Below are positions 1-10,595 of a DNA stretch of 64,000 nucleotides, piece after piece (the first letter of the stretch is position 1; every line of letters starts with the position of its first letter). Origin of the DNA: Anastatus disparis (Eukaryota; Arthropoda; Insecta; Hymenoptera; Eupelmidae); the NCBI GenBank assembly GCA_017163975.1, contig JAFFSR010000218.1, forward strand, positions 930,001 through 994,000. The letters run 5' to 3'. The notes below the pieces were generated by a model. The model was not told the DNA's origin. It ran no database searches and saw only the letters and a list, made by a program, of their open reading frames with translations. Both the position numbers and the translations under genes were made by a program.

Positions 1-1391
1 GGTGCGTAATATACTATTTTGTATTTTAATTGGCCTAATACATGTTCCACGTATTCTATTGAAGCATTTAAAGCACCCATTTTAATGTCCAACTGAACGA
101 CATCCTGTAGACTTTTAATATTATGGAATTGCTTTTCCAAAATAAATATGTTTACCAAACTGTCGACTAATTCTGATGAAAATGCAATGGATATAGAAGT
201 AAAGCATAAAAATATAATCTTTTCAGTTATCTTTTGTGGTGCTGATGTCGGGCTCAATCCAATTATAATCATTATTAAATTAAACGGTGATAAGAATTCA
301 GAACCACAATGAAGTAAGCGAATAGAGCCATTGATAAAAATGAAAAATAAAACTAATGTACCAAGTATTATAATAAAATACAAAGGAAAGGAATTTTCAT
401 AGTAACCATGTTGTTTCACAACACATGTTAAGTCATCAGGATAAAACGGAACCATGATACTAATTAAATTTTTCGAAAAACCATACATCCAAAAGGCGGT
501 CAATTGAAAATGAAACCCACGATCGCCCAATGCATCCATAGCGGTTTTAATTGGTTGCTTATCAGAATCAGATGGCAATTCGAGATCAACCGTGAAATTC
601 ATTATTTCACTTATACATTTAAATAGTGAAGGATCTGTTCCAGACACTGCATCCCATTTATTTCTACCTTGGAAATTTCTTTTTATTCTAATTCCTGGAC
701 GAGGTACAATTGTTGTTTTCAAAGTATACCTATGTAAATTTTTTAACTTATCAGAAAAAAGTTCAATATTTTGAGTGTATGGTTCTTTTTTATATCTATT
801 TATGAAAGGATTATAATTATGAACTAAAGCATAAGAATAATTAAAGACCGCGTCAATCATTTTCCCTCGCTTACTTTTCTGAGAAAACATTTCTATAATA
901 CAGATATTCAAATAATGTTTTGACCATAATCTTTTAAAATATTCTTTAAAATTGTAACTTCTTTTATAATTATTCTCGATCAATATAAGAATATATGGTC
1001 TTGCTTGAACTGTTTTAGTTAAAAATGTATTCATAGTCGTGATAAATTTATGTAACGTCGATAAATTTTCGTCAAAATAAATATCATCAGCAATCATTAT
1101 ATATAATAATGTACGATGAGCTTTAAACGTTAACATTGTCTCAACATATTCAGGATCAACTTCAATGTTTATAATAAAAGATTGTAATTTACTTGCAATC
1201 TCCTTAACGACAATCATACATTTGGGCGACATCAATCTTGACCATATGGTTAGAAATCTAACTTCTCTTGTTTTCAGATTTTCCGCCATATACTGTGATA
1301 AATACTTTGACCACTCGATTTCTTGACTATTTGTTTTCCAAAAAACAATAAACCCAATAATAAATTTTAAAATTAATATTTTAATATTCAT
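1..1391 (-). CDS. Divergent ionotropic receptor, gene 1 of the array (3' end outside window)
   Basis: The reading frame starts at the ATG at 1391-1389 and stays open to the window edge (463 codons). Like its neighbours it begins with a hydrophobic leader (MNIKILILKF...) followed by the shared EIEWSKYLSQYMAE block. It then has the extracellular region, the NFTVDLELPSDSDKQ segment of the ligand-binding-like S1 half, TM1, the pore-like LSPTSAPQ segment and TM2. Family knowledge: insect IRs are variant ionotropic glutamate receptors acting as chemosensory cation channels in sensory dendrites. Homology after TM2 continues to about QLKYK. The last five or six codons (window bases 1-18) no longer match the paralogues and instead resemble the ends of the hairpin elements described below, so the gene may be interrupted at the edge. 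Single exon. The N-terminal part is closest to gene 6, the middle to gene 5 and the TM1 region to gene 3. Ligand unknown. Confidence 0.8.
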   Translation of the reverse strand, partial: MNIKILILKFIIGFIVFWKTNSQEIEWSKYLSQYMAENLKTREVRFLTIWSRLMSPKCMIVVKEIASKLQSFIINIEVDPEYVETMLTFKAHRTLLYIMIADDIYFDENLSTLHKFITTMNTFLTKTVQARPYILILIENNYKRSYNFKEYFKRLWSKHYLNICIIEMFSQKSKRGKMIDAVFNYSYALVHNYNPFINRYKKEPYTQNIELFSDKLKNLHRYTLKTTIVPRPGIRIKRNFQGRNKWDAVSGTDPSLFKCISEIMNFTVDLELPSDSDKQPIKTAMDALGDRGFHFQLTAFWMYGFSKNLISIMVPFYPDDLTCVVKQHGYYENSFPLYFIIILGTLVLFFIFINGSIRLLHCGSEFLSPFNLIMIIIGLSPTSAPQKITEKIIFLCFTSISIAFSSELVDSLVNIFILEKQFHNIKSLQDVVQLDIKMGALNASIEYVEHVLGQLKYKIVYYA

Positions 1392-2554
1392 CTTCATTAG
1401 TTATATGTTTTTTAATTTCAACTTTTATGAAGCCCTTTAAAAGAAAAGTTTCAAAATATTTAGAATATTTTTTTTAACATCGTGATTGTAAAAAAAAATA
1501 ACTTTAAGAAAATATAATATTTTACTAAAAATATTTATAATAATTATAGAATAATTTTTAAAAATGTATTTTTTTAATGCAGTTTCACAAATTTTATTTT
1601 TTTAAATGGTATATGGCATTAAAATTTTTATTAACAAAATTTAAATAAAATGCCTTAATTAATGAAGTCCAATAATTATTACAAACTTATATACAAAGTT
1701 AAATCGAAATCAATTTTAAATAATCTTTACTAAATACTTGACTTGGTCAGAGTGTTGTCTTGAAGAATTGATAATGTAACTATTCGAAAATGTAGATTTT
1801 TCAAAAGGATGGTATTAAAATGCAAAGAATCAATAACTCAAAGCTACTTGTAAAATTATAATTCTGGCTTTTATATTAATATTTTGTTATGAATATATTA
1901 TAAACGTAAATTATTTATAGGAATCCATCATCCAAATTGGCAAAATCGAATTTTTTAAAATATAAAATTTTAATGTTTCGGCCATTTCTAAGTATAATTT
2001 AAAACGTTTTAATTATTAAATTCAATATACTAATGAAAAGTTAGTATTTATTAATTAATGCAACATAAATATGAGGCAATTTAAATCCATCCTCCTATCG
2101 CGATACGCAAGCAATAAATCTTGCTAATTGCAATTCATATTTCTATACTGAATGGTACCTAAAAAAAGTGTTTAATTTTTTGATTTTAGCAAATACAAGG
2201 TAGTATCAACAAGGAAATTAAATATTGAATATTTAAAAAATATTGGGAAATATTGCTGATAAATCATTTTTTAGATTGAAATCCTATTTAAAAAAAAAAT
2301 AAAATTATTGTCACAGATCCAAAATTAATCTGCTATCGGATAAAAAAATAAAATGTATTGTACACAACTGTTTTGATAGATTTATAGGAAACCTATTTAA
2401 TTTAGTTTAAAAATAATCAAAGAATTTAAAATTTAATTTTGAGAAGACCAAAAATAACGGTATCTCGACAGAGCTTTTTGTATGCAATAACAATATAACC
2501 ACTGATCGGTAAAGTATCAGAAATAATGATATTTAGCGTCGTAACATAGGCGTA
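1392..2554. other. Intergenic, 5' flank of IR gene 1 and 3' flank of gene 2
   Basis: Very AT-rich spacer. About 350-450 bases upstream of the gene 1 start there is a block (about 1735-1850) that recurs at a similar distance upstream of gene 3 (about 10880-10990): a gaaaatgtaga..ttttcaaaa motif followed by an aatgcaaa..aatcaataa motif. It is either a duplicated promoter region or simply part of the duplication unit. No gene seen in the rest. Confidence 0.5.
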
Positions 2555-4420
2555 TTAATTTGCTCGTAGTACGTGTATATTTAATAATGCCCATTTCAAT
2601 CGGCAAGTTATTTCGATCGTAAAAATTAAAAGTGAAATGAAATATCCTCCGACCATCAAAAAGTACAGTACGTTACTTAAGTTTTCTTTTTCTTGCTGTT
2701 GATGGTTTAATGAGATCTTATTTTCCAATTTTTGTTGATACTCTGTTCTTGATGGTCTTGTAAAATCATAATACCACGAATCTATGATGCCACTCTCGAA
2801 AATTCGATTTATAATTTTCTCCAATCTACTAAGATAGGGTAAATTCTTTGCCATATATATTATTCTTAAACCATAAAATGGTCTTTCATCGATAATATTT
2901 ATGATCCAACCATTTGCTATTTTAGAATAAGTTGCCATTACAGGACGCATAAGAAATTCATTTCCACAGCATATATTGACATCTTCATCAAACACAATTG
3001 CTCCAGCACAGGATCTAGTTTCATTTTTTTGAACAACAGAAATTGTTTTATTTAAATTTAATTCATCTAGCATCAGGCGTAGTGGTCTAAGTGAATCAGA
3101 TAAGGTATTCAATTTAATGTCCAATTCTATGACATTCTTCAAATTTCTTATGTAATAGAATTTTTTCTGCAATACAAATATATTTATCAAATTTTCTAAT
3201 AATTGTGCTGAAAATATAATAGATACGCAAATCAAACATAAAAATATAATTTTTTCAGTTAACTTTTGGGGTGCTGATATTGGACTTAATCCAATTGCAA
3301 TCATTATTAAGTTAAATGTTGACAGAAATTTAGAACCACACCGAAGAAAATAAATTGATGTCACGGTAAATATACAAATAATAACTAATCCACTAATTAT
3401 TAGAATAAAATTTTGATATGATGGTTTTTCATAGTAACCATACTGTTTAATGACACAAATTTTATTATCCGCGTAGAACGGTACTAACACATTAACGTAA
3501 CCGATTGATTTATGAGATAACCACGTAGGATCTATTTCAAAATGCGCTTTTCTATCAAGCAATGGAATGAGTTTCGCATCAGAATCTGGTAATTGAAAGT
3601 CAACAGAAAAATTCATTGTTTCACTTATAGTTTTAAACAATGAAACTTCCACACCAGGAATAGCATCCCATTTATTAGTTTCTGTTAAATTCATAGCAAA
3701 TGAATCCGTGTAAACACCTGTTGCTCTAAGAGTATATCCGTGTAAATTTGTCAGCTTATCAGAAAAAAGTTCAATGTTTTGAGAATATAGTTCTTTTTTA
3801 TATTCGTTTATAAAAGGATTATAATAGTGAATCAAAGCATAAGGATACTCAAAAGACATAGTACTGATATTTTTTAGCTTTTTCGCTTGATATGCGGATA
3901 AGATTTCTATGATACAAACATTCAGATAATGCCATGACCACAAAGTCTTGAATAATTCTTCAAAATTGTGACTTTTTTCATTATTTTCAATAAATATAAG
4001 ATAATAAGGCCTCGCATGGAACCAGCCAATTGAAACTTTATTGAAAATTTCAAAGTATTCGCATAATAATAGTAAATTTTGCTGTAGGCTTAGGTCTTTG
4101 ATTATTATAATATTTAATAATGTTCGATGTTCTTTTACCGTTAATGTTTTCTGTAAATTTTCAAAACTATGGTCATTAGTATGATGTTTTATAGAAATAA
4201 TGTGAGATTGAAAATTGCTTGTAATTTCTTTGAGAATTAATGTGGATATAGGAGAGATAATTTTTCTCCTTGGTATTAAAATACTAACTTGTCTTGTTTT
4301 CATGTCCTCTGTCATATACTGTGATACATATTTCATCCACTTGATTTCTTTAAGACAGTTTATTTCCCAAAATATTGTGAAAGCAATTAAAAATGTTATA
4401 TTTAATAATTTGAGGTTCAT
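2555..4420 (-). CDS. Divergent ionotropic receptor, gene 2 (621 aa, intact)
   Basis: Single-exon gene, full length for this family, and the most divergent member of the array. It has a leader (MNLKLLNITFLIAFTIF), then KEIKWMKYVSQYMTEDMKTR, which matches the EIEWSKYLSQYMAENLETR block of the others. The S1-like segment reads WDAIPGVEVSLFKTISETMN, and a VPFYADNKICVIKQYGYYE stretch leads into TM1 (about FILIISGLVIICIFTVTSIY). A pore-like GLSPISAPQKLTEK segment, TM2, S2 and a C-terminal TM (LYFLMVGGYFISLLIFTIEI) follow. This is the IR/iGluR order S1-TM1-pore-TM2-S2-TM3. The TM1 to pore stretch resembles genes 4 and 6 more than genes 1, 3 and 5. Its upstream flank is only weakly like those of the other genes, which fits an older duplicate. 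Likely a chemosensory channel subunit; ligand unknown. Confidence 0.85.
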   Translation of the reverse strand: MNLKLLNITFLIAFTIFWEINCLKEIKWMKYVSQYMTEDMKTRQVSILIPRRKIISPISTLILKEITSNFQSHIISIKHHTNDHSFENLQKTLTVKEHRTLLNIIIIKDLSLQQNLLLLCEYFEIFNKVSIGWFHARPYYLIFIENNEKSHNFEELFKTLWSWHYLNVCIIEILSAYQAKKLKNISTMSFEYPYALIHYYNPFINEYKKELYSQNIELFSDKLTNLHGYTLRATGVYTDSFAMNLTETNKWDAIPGVEVSLFKTISETMNFSVDFQLPDSDAKLIPLLDRKAHFEIDPTWLSHKSIGYVNVLVPFYADNKICVIKQYGYYEKPSYQNFILIISGLVIICIFTVTSIYFLRCGSKFLSTFNLIMIAIGLSPISAPQKLTEKIIFLCLICVSIIFSAQLLENLINIFVLQKKFYYIRNLKNVIELDIKLNTLSDSLRPLRLMLDELNLNKTISVVQKNETRSCAGAIVFDEDVNICCGNEFLMRPVMATYSKIANGWIINIIDERPFYGLRIIYMAKNLPYLSRLEKIINRIFESGIIDSWYYDFTRPSRTEYQQKLENKISLNHQQQEKENLSNVLYFLMVGGYFISLLIFTIEITCRLKWALLNIHVLRAN

Positions 4421-5233
4421 TTTAATAAAACTAAATAACTCAAAATTTTAGAACTGCTATTCATCGTTTCTAAATTTATTTTAAAAAAAAGTATCAAATT
4501 CTTTCTTGTTAACTTTATTATAAAAAAATAGAAAAAATAAAAATTTATTGAACTTTATTTCTCTATTATAATTTCATGTAAAATTTCAGTTACTTATTCC
4601 AAAAAATTTTTTTAGCATGTTAACATAGAATCAAAACTGTTGGAAGCGTTTTCCAAAAGGACTCTTTATTAAGAACATTTAAGTTTTCGATAAGTTTTGA
4701 ATTTTCCTCTGACAGAGTAGTTTTTTAATTAAATTATTAAAAATGCAAATTCATCAAAATTGTGATATTAAAATGCACAAAATCAATAAATCGATTGTAG
4801 CTACACATTGAATTGTAATTTATAAACATAAATTATTCATCGAAATCAATAATTTTAATCTATTATAATTGTGATATTTAATGTGGCAAAATTTTATATG
4901 ATTTTTAAATAGAATTTTTAATTACTTAACTCAATCAACCTTGTAATTTAAAATTAGTTTCTATAACTTTCTATAGAATCTATGTATAAACTAATTTAAA
5001 GTGGTACATTGAATGATGTAATTTTTAATTTCGTTTAAAAGTAATTGATGTTAAATCTATTTGGTTCTAATAGTCATGAATTTATTCAGAAAAAAACCAT
5101 TTACCTAAACCAATTTATTAACCCTTTTTTCAATAATCATTTTTGAATAAACAGAAAACTGCAAAAAATTAAATATACTTAAAAAAATAACTTTTTTATA
5201 AATTAAAATTAATATTTAATTTGTCATTTACAT
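4421..5233. other. Intergenic AT-rich, upstream flank of IR gene 2
   Basis: No gene seen. A weak version of the upstream block of genes 1 and 3 (aatgcaca..aatcaataa) lies at about 4770-4792. Otherwise AT-rich spacer up to the inverted-repeat element. Confidence 0.4.
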
Positions 5234-6130
5234 CCCTGGTAGAAATTTGAACATTAAAAATGGTGTAAACAACAATTTATGACCATTTTCAATAGTAATA
5301 TTTTGTCATGTCAATATTGGCGAATAAATGGCAATTTTTTGCTGAATCTGCAGAGCTCAAATTTTTTGGTATATTGGTTAGCATCTTATAGGCAAAAAAT
5401 GCTAATATAAAAATGTTGTTCAAAATTTTTGTATTTAGCCAAAAAAATACGCATTTTAAGTAAACGGAGAGAAAAAATCAGTAACAGCTATCTAAAAATT
5501 AGGTAAACTGTGGACAACTTTTTTCACTAGTTATATAACTTTTTAGTAATGAGTCCTTAATTTTTCAGATCATAGGTAAAATCATAACCTCACTTTTGCC
5601 ACGTGGCGAGAAAATATAGATTAGTATTTATTCACATTCCTTCGCCAATGTTTATTTTTATTGGAATTTATAAAAATAAAAATAATATTAAATTTTATCA
5701 AAATAAAAATATGAAACGCAGTACGAAACGAGTATAAAAATATCGTTTTTTAAAATAATAAATGGAAAATTTTATTAATCGTTTAAAAATAACCTCTAAC
5801 AATCCGATTACAACTCAAAATATACGCGCGAATATATTAGCAAAAGTGATTCTATTAATGATTAATGATAACTTTCAAGAAAAAACCTTAAATGATTCTT
5901 AATAGTAATCAATTAGAGCACAATTTGATAGACTCTACTGTTAACTATCTATATTCAAATAATAGTGGATCAGACTCAACATTTTATTAGCATTTTTTAG
6001 CACTATGAAGGTTGAAAAAAACGTTTCATATTAGTTCAAATAATGGCCATAAAACATTCCCATTTTCTGCTCTTCACTTTAAAGAAATGGCCATAAAATG
6101 GTAGAAAAAGCGTTTCATTTTCTACCAGGG
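5234..6130. mobile_element. Non-autonomous DNA transposon with CCCTGGTAGAAA terminal inverted repeats (897 bp)
   Basis: The left end reads ccctggtagaaatttg and the right end, reverse-complemented, reads ccctggtagaaaatga. The flanking bases extend the symmetry (cat outside left, atg outside right). There is no coding region inside. Two shorter relatives with the same ends lie at 48016-48186 and 49989-50139, so this is a family. The target-site duplication is not clear and the superfamily is not assigned. Confidence 0.65.
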
Positions 6131-6224
6131 ATGGTCTTAAGTTATTTTCACATATCATATTCATAGCGTCTTAATTAAACTATTTAAATGCACTTTTGTT
6201 TAAATAGTTACTGATAAAGCAAAA

Positions 6225-7433
6225 AGAAATTATTAATATAAGTTATAAATTATATTAATTTTACTTTAACTTTGTCATAGGAAACCTAAGATATTAATGA
6301 ATTCAACAGTTAAAATATTCAATTTTAAAAGTCACTCATTTATTCTGAAAAAAATGAAATATTTACAATTGCCATAAAACCATGATTGGAAGTATTCTTA
6401 CATATCTAAGAGGATATGTACACAGGATTTATTAAAAAATAAAAGATTTACTTCAATTTATTGAGTTTTATTCTTTTACAAAACGTGCTAACAAATAAAT
6501 ATTCTTAATGTTTAGTACACTACACATTTCGATATTTTAATTATTAATTCAGATTAAAAAAAAGATATTAAAGAAAAAGACATCAAGGGTCTATAGTAAC
6601 ACACAAAATACACATTGGTTCGTTTATACATTTCGTATTTTAATATGGACTTAACACGGTGAAAAATTTGTTCATTTGCATATTTGGTGTATTACTATCA
6701 ATTCACAACGGTGATATAATAAGATACAATTAGACCTCAAGATGAGCACATTTAAAGTGTTTGAAACGTTGGCTGTTGAAAAAGTGTGCTCATCATCCAA
6801 GTAATTGTAAGTTAAATTTTTACTATTCAAAATTCAGTGTGCATATTAGCATTTATAATCTTTAATTTGAAATATTAATTTCTCTGACCTCTTGTTAGCC
6901 ATTCGTAAATATCAATCACTCTTAGCGTCAGTGCTACTTGGTGTTTATTATAAATACAATTTTTCTCCATCCATGATTTAATGCTTCTCTCATGTTTTTA
7001 TTGCAATAATGTGAATAAAATGTCATGGAATCTAAAAAATGAGTGCACAATCGAATAAAAAGTTTAAAAGTACAAACAAAGAGAGTGCACTGTATTTAAG
7101 CCTTGGATTTGTTTTACTATAAAATATTTTTTTACAGAAAATTATGAAATATACCGCAACCACTCCATCCAAAGCTTATGATTCAATCATTTTTGTCTGA
7201 ATATTAAGACCTTTTTGAATAACGAGCTATGAGATTCAACCTTTTGTCATTTCTTTTTATTGTAAGCCATTGAAAAAGAGAACTTTGGATTGTTTGACAT
7301 TTTTTAAATATATCATTGAATTTACGCTATTTCCATTATAATAACAATACTTATTCGTAATCCACCATAAACTAAATTGAGTTAGCTAATGACCGATGAG
7401 ATTATTAGATATTTGTGATAATATATTTTCTCG
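6225..7433. repeat. Segmental duplication, copy A (matches 14990-16195)
   Basis: About 1.2 kb that aligns along its length with 14990-16195. Shared landmarks include ttataaattatat, agtattcttacatatc, cgtgctaacaaataaatattc, and gaccgatgagattattag near the right end. In both places the segment lies just 3' of an IR gene (gene 3 here, gene 5 there), and its last 250 bases also match 19385-19624 next to gene 6. It is therefore the 3' flank of the ancestral IR duplication unit. No coding potential seen. Confidence 0.8.
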
Positions 7434-8047
7434 CACTCAGAGCGCAAAATACTATTTTGACCAGCTGTTGTGAGGGAGCAAAATACCTCTTTGCCTCCCT
7501 AGGGAGCAAAATGAATTCGAACTTTTAACAGGCTCGATAATGTAACCCGATATTTTTATACATCAGTCAGTGTGTGTAACTCGATGCTTTTTATACATCA
7601 GTTAAGTGCTTCACTTAGAATGGTCAATTCTGCGAATTGTAAATTCCCCGAATTACAAGTCAGGGGTGAACAAATTCCTCGAAAAAGTTCACATATATCA
7701 GTAGCAACTTTCAGTCTATTTAGCATTGATTTTTTCGAGTATTATTTATGTAATATTTAATCTTGCACGTTGCATCGAAGACATTTTCATATCCTTATAA
7801 TATCAGCCAAGTATTCAACGCCGAATCGTAAATTCTCGGAATTACAAGTTAGCGATGGACGATTTCCGCGAAAAATGTTAAATTTGTATAAATCAAAATT
7901 TAATTTAATTTTTAATGTATTATAAGAAAAATATATATATAGTATTGAAATAAAACGGAAAATTTTATCCCATAAAAATATAATTTATTTTCATGGAATT
8001 TTAATTTAAGAGCAGGCCGGATTCGCTGTCCTTGTCTAACTGAGATT

Positions 8048-8348
8048 TTTGTTATTTACTCAAGTATTAAACGGTGAATCTGCAAATTAAAAGCTGAGCG
8101 CAATAGATATTATTATTACAAATGTTTATGCACAAGAAGAAAAAAATTTATCGCTTTGTTTTTGAGAAAAGTAAGTAACGCGAAAATATTAGAAACATAA
8201 ACTTTCACTTTGGCGTTACTTACTTTTCTCAAAAACAAATCGGTAGATTTTTTTTTTCTTGTGCATATAGATGTTCATAATAATAATATCTATTGCGCTC
8301 AACTTTTAATTTGAAGATACACCGATTAATACTTGAGTAAATAACAAA
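8048..8348. repeat. Foldback (MITE-like) inverted repeat, arms about 145 bp
   Basis: The left arm starts tttgttatttactcaagtat and the right arm ends with its reverse complement, aataacaaa. The two arms pair along most of their length, including gcgcaatagatattattatt and a near-perfect block around tttttgagaaaagtaagtaa. The short loop lies near 8190-8210. It is probably a separate MITE nested in the larger insertion. Confidence 0.75.
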
Positions 8349-8448
8349 CAACTCAATTGTTACTCGGTCAATATCAGGTTCTACACTGGCCTGCCGTTAA
8401 TGGTTTTATTAATTTTATTTTTATATTAGTAATATTATTTATTTTTTT

Positions 8449-8530
8449 GGAGGCGGGGGGGCGCTGCCCCCCCCATCCCCCCCACCGGGGCTCCGCCCCT
8501 GGACTCCGTCCTGCGCCCCGACCTCGACTA
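8449..8530. other. GC-rich patch inside the insertion
   Basis: An abrupt run of G and C (ggcgggggggcgctgccccc, then ccggggctccgcccctgg) in a window that is otherwise strongly AT-rich. It contains short G/C inverted repeats. Origin unknown; it belongs to the inserted element or to an element nested in it. Confidence 0.6.
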
Positions 8531-8651
8531 CCTCTTACGATCTTGATAGCCTTCGAACAAGATTGTACATGCTATCACAGACGCAAGTTTGTCATTCTTA
8601 GAATTTTGCGCACTTGTTAGAAAAATAATATTTTTGATGCTCTTCGCGTGA

Positions 8652-8773
8652 GAAAATAGTATGCGCAACGCGGGAGCATATAGGTGTTTGTCGACTCGTG
8701 CGATTTGTCGCTCTCGCTACGCTCGAGCGGCAAACACCTATTTTGCTCCCTTGTTGCACAATGTACTATTTTT
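8652..8773. repeat. GC-tipped hairpin element at the right end of the insertion
   Basis: Left arm aaaatagtatgcgcaacgcg...ggtgtttg; the right arm is the reverse complement of aaaatagtacattgtgcaac...ggtgtttgccgctcgagcg. The apex is CG-rich (ctctcgctacgctcgag). The layout matches the hairpin at 23947-24066, and the tip sequence resembles window bases 1-20. The right arm overlaps the stop codon of IR gene 3 (8768-8766). Confidence 0.65.
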
Positions 8774-10595
8774 TCAATTTTTGAATGATTTCTATTATAA
8801 AAACAATAAATGACAGTAAATATCCAGCTATAAGTAGAAAGCATAACATTTTATTTAGACTTTCATCTTGATCTTCTTCATTCGAAGAATTAACTGTTGC
8901 TAATATACGATTTACCCTAATTTCAAGATTTTTCGTTAATTCGTCAAACCAAAAACTTATAAAACCACTTTCATAAACTCGACTTATTATTTTCTCTATT
9001 CTAGGAAGATACGGTAAGTTTTTAGCCATGAACATTGTTCGTATACCAGAAAATACCTTATTATCTAAAACATTTAAAATCCAACCATTTGCCACCTTGG
9101 AATATTTTTGGGTCATCATGCGTATTACATATTTGTCTGTGCAATGTATATTAAGATCATCATCAAATAGAAATGCTGTTTCTTTATTTCTTCTTTTTTT
9201 TTCAACAATTGGTAATTTTTTTTTGTATTTTAGATCGTCTAGTACATGTTCCACGTATTCTTTTGAAGTATTTAAAGCACCCATTTTAATGTCCAACTCA
9301 ACGACATCCTGTAGACTTTTAATATTATAGAATTGCTTTTCCAAAATGAATATGTTTACCAAACTGTCGATTAATTCTGATGAAAATGCAATTGATACAG
9401 AAGTAAAGCATAAAAATATAATCTTTTCAGTTATCTTTTGTGGTGCTGATGTCGGGCTCAATCCAATTATAATCATTATTAAATTAAACGGTGATAAGAA
9501 TTCAGAACCACAATGAAGTAAGCGAATAGAGCCATTGATAAAAATGAAAAATAAAACTAATGTACCAAGTATTATAACAAAATACCAAGGAACGGAATTT
9601 TCATAATAACCATGTTGTTTCACAACACATGTCAAGTCATCGGAATAAAACGGAACTATGATGCTAATTAAATCTTTTGGAAATCTATAAGTCCAAAAGG
9701 CGGTCATTTGAAAATGAAATCCACGTTGGCTTAATGCGTCCATAGCAGTTCTAATTGGTTGTTTATCAGAATCAGATGGCAATTCAAGATCAACAGTAAA
9801 ATTCATTATTTCACTTATACATTTGAACAGTTTAGGATCTGTTCCTGTCACGGCGTCCCATTTATTTTTACCTTTAAAATTTGGTTTTATGCGAACTCCT
9901 ACACGAGCTACAATTGTTGATTTTAAAGTATAGCTATGTAAATTTTTTAACTTATCAGAAAAAAGTTCAAGATTTTGAGTGTATGGTTCCGTTTGATATT
10001 TATTTGTGAAAGGATTATAATGATGGACCAAAGCATAAGAATAATTAGAAAGCGCATTACTTATTTTTCCTCGGTTATTTTTTTGAGAAAAATATTCTAT
10101 AATACAGATATTCAAATAATGCATTGACCACAATTTTCTAAATATCGCTTTAAAATTGAAACTTCTTTCATAATTATTTTCAATCAATATAAGAATATAT
10201 GGTCTTGCTTTTACAGTAGTATTTAAAAAATCATTCATTACCATAAAGTAATCATGTATCGTCATTAAATTGTCATTAAAATAAATGTAATCAGCAATAA
10301 TTATATATAATAATGTACGATGAGGTTTAAATGTTAACATTGCCTCAAAACGGTCAGAATCATCATACATAGTAATCATATAAGATTGTAATTTACTTTC
10401 AATCTCCTTAACAATAATTCTACATGTGGAGGACATAAATCTTGCCGTTACGATTAAAAATCTAACTTCCCTTGTTTTCAAATTTTCCACCATATACTGT
10501 GATAGATACCTTGACCACTCAATTTCTTCACTGTCTGTTTTCCAAAGAATAATAAACCCGATAATAAATTTCAAAATTAATAGTTTAATATTCAT
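8766..10595 (-). CDS. Divergent ionotropic receptor, gene 3 (609 aa)
   Basis: Single exon. Leader at residues 1-22, EIEWSRYLSQYMVENLKTR block at about 24-42, and an extracellular region. The S1-like segment around 246-275 includes WDAVTGTDPKLFKCISEIMN and NFTVDLELPSDSDKQ. IIVPFYSDDLTCVVKQHGYYE lies at about 312-332, TM1 at about 338-358, a pore-like GLSPTSAPQKITEK at 378-391, TM2 at about 391-412, S2 to about 575, and a final TM (CFLLIAGYLLSFIVFIIEII) at 585-604. Family role: IR-type chemosensory channel subunit. The protein stops right after EIIQKLKK. Gene 6 continues about 13 residues further (..TISSHIFNNLIGH), and here the tail is replaced by the end of an inserted element that provides the TAG. 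All membrane segments remain, so it may still work. Ligand unknown. Confidence 0.85.
   Translation of the reverse strand: MNIKLLILKFIIGFIILWKTDSEEIEWSRYLSQYMVENLKTREVRFLIVTARFMSSTCRIIVKEIESKLQSYMITMYDDSDRFEAMLTFKPHRTLLYIIIADYIYFNDNLMTIHDYFMVMNDFLNTTVKARPYILILIENNYERSFNFKAIFRKLWSMHYLNICIIEYFSQKNNRGKISNALSNYSYALVHHYNPFTNKYQTEPYTQNLELFSDKLKNLHSYTLKSTIVARVGVRIKPNFKGKNKWDAVTGTDPKLFKCISEIMNFTVDLELPSDSDKQPIRTAMDALSQRGFHFQMTAFWTYRFPKDLISIIVPFYSDDLTCVVKQHGYYENSVPWYFVIILGTLVLFFIFINGSIRLLHCGSEFLSPFNLIMIIIGLSPTSAPQKITEKIIFLCFTSVSIAFSSELIDSLVNIFILEKQFYNIKSLQDVVELDIKMGALNTSKEYVEHVLDDLKYKKKLPIVEKKRRNKETAFLFDDDLNIHCTDKYVIRMMTQKYSKVANGWILNVLDNKVFSGIRTMFMAKNLPYLPRIEKIISRVYESGFISFWFDELTKNLEIRVNRILATVNSSNEEDQDESLNKMLCFLLIAGYLLSFIVFIIEIIQKLKK

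Larger units (their letters stand above)
7434..8770. mobile_element. 1.3 kb insertion in the 3' end of IR gene 3
   Basis: Comparison with the gene 5 locus defines the insert. There ...gtgataatatatttt runs straight into ttcaatttttgaatg (16180-16214). Here the same two sequences are separated by about 1337 bases, with tatttt at both borders as a possible target duplication. The insert begins with CG-containing sequence (ctcgcactcagagcgc) and carries a gagggagcaaaatacctc block near its left end. Inverted relatives of that block lie in the right-end hairpin (8652-8773). Inside are a 300-bp foldback (8048-8348) and a GC-rich patch (8449-8530). No transposase is visible. The insertion supplies the stop codon now used by IR gene 3. 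Confidence 0.7.

Noticed and set aside
592..774. Plus-strand open frames opposite the IR genes (also 9028-9330, 12354-12809, 13350-13601, 16354-16563, 19854-20081)
   Set aside because: They lie antisense to receptor codons, repeat from gene to gene only because the genes are paralogues, and have no features of their own.
8357..8620. Open frame across the GC-rich patch with P/R-rich translation
   Set aside because: The proline/arginine run is a by-product of the C-runs; no start context, no domain.
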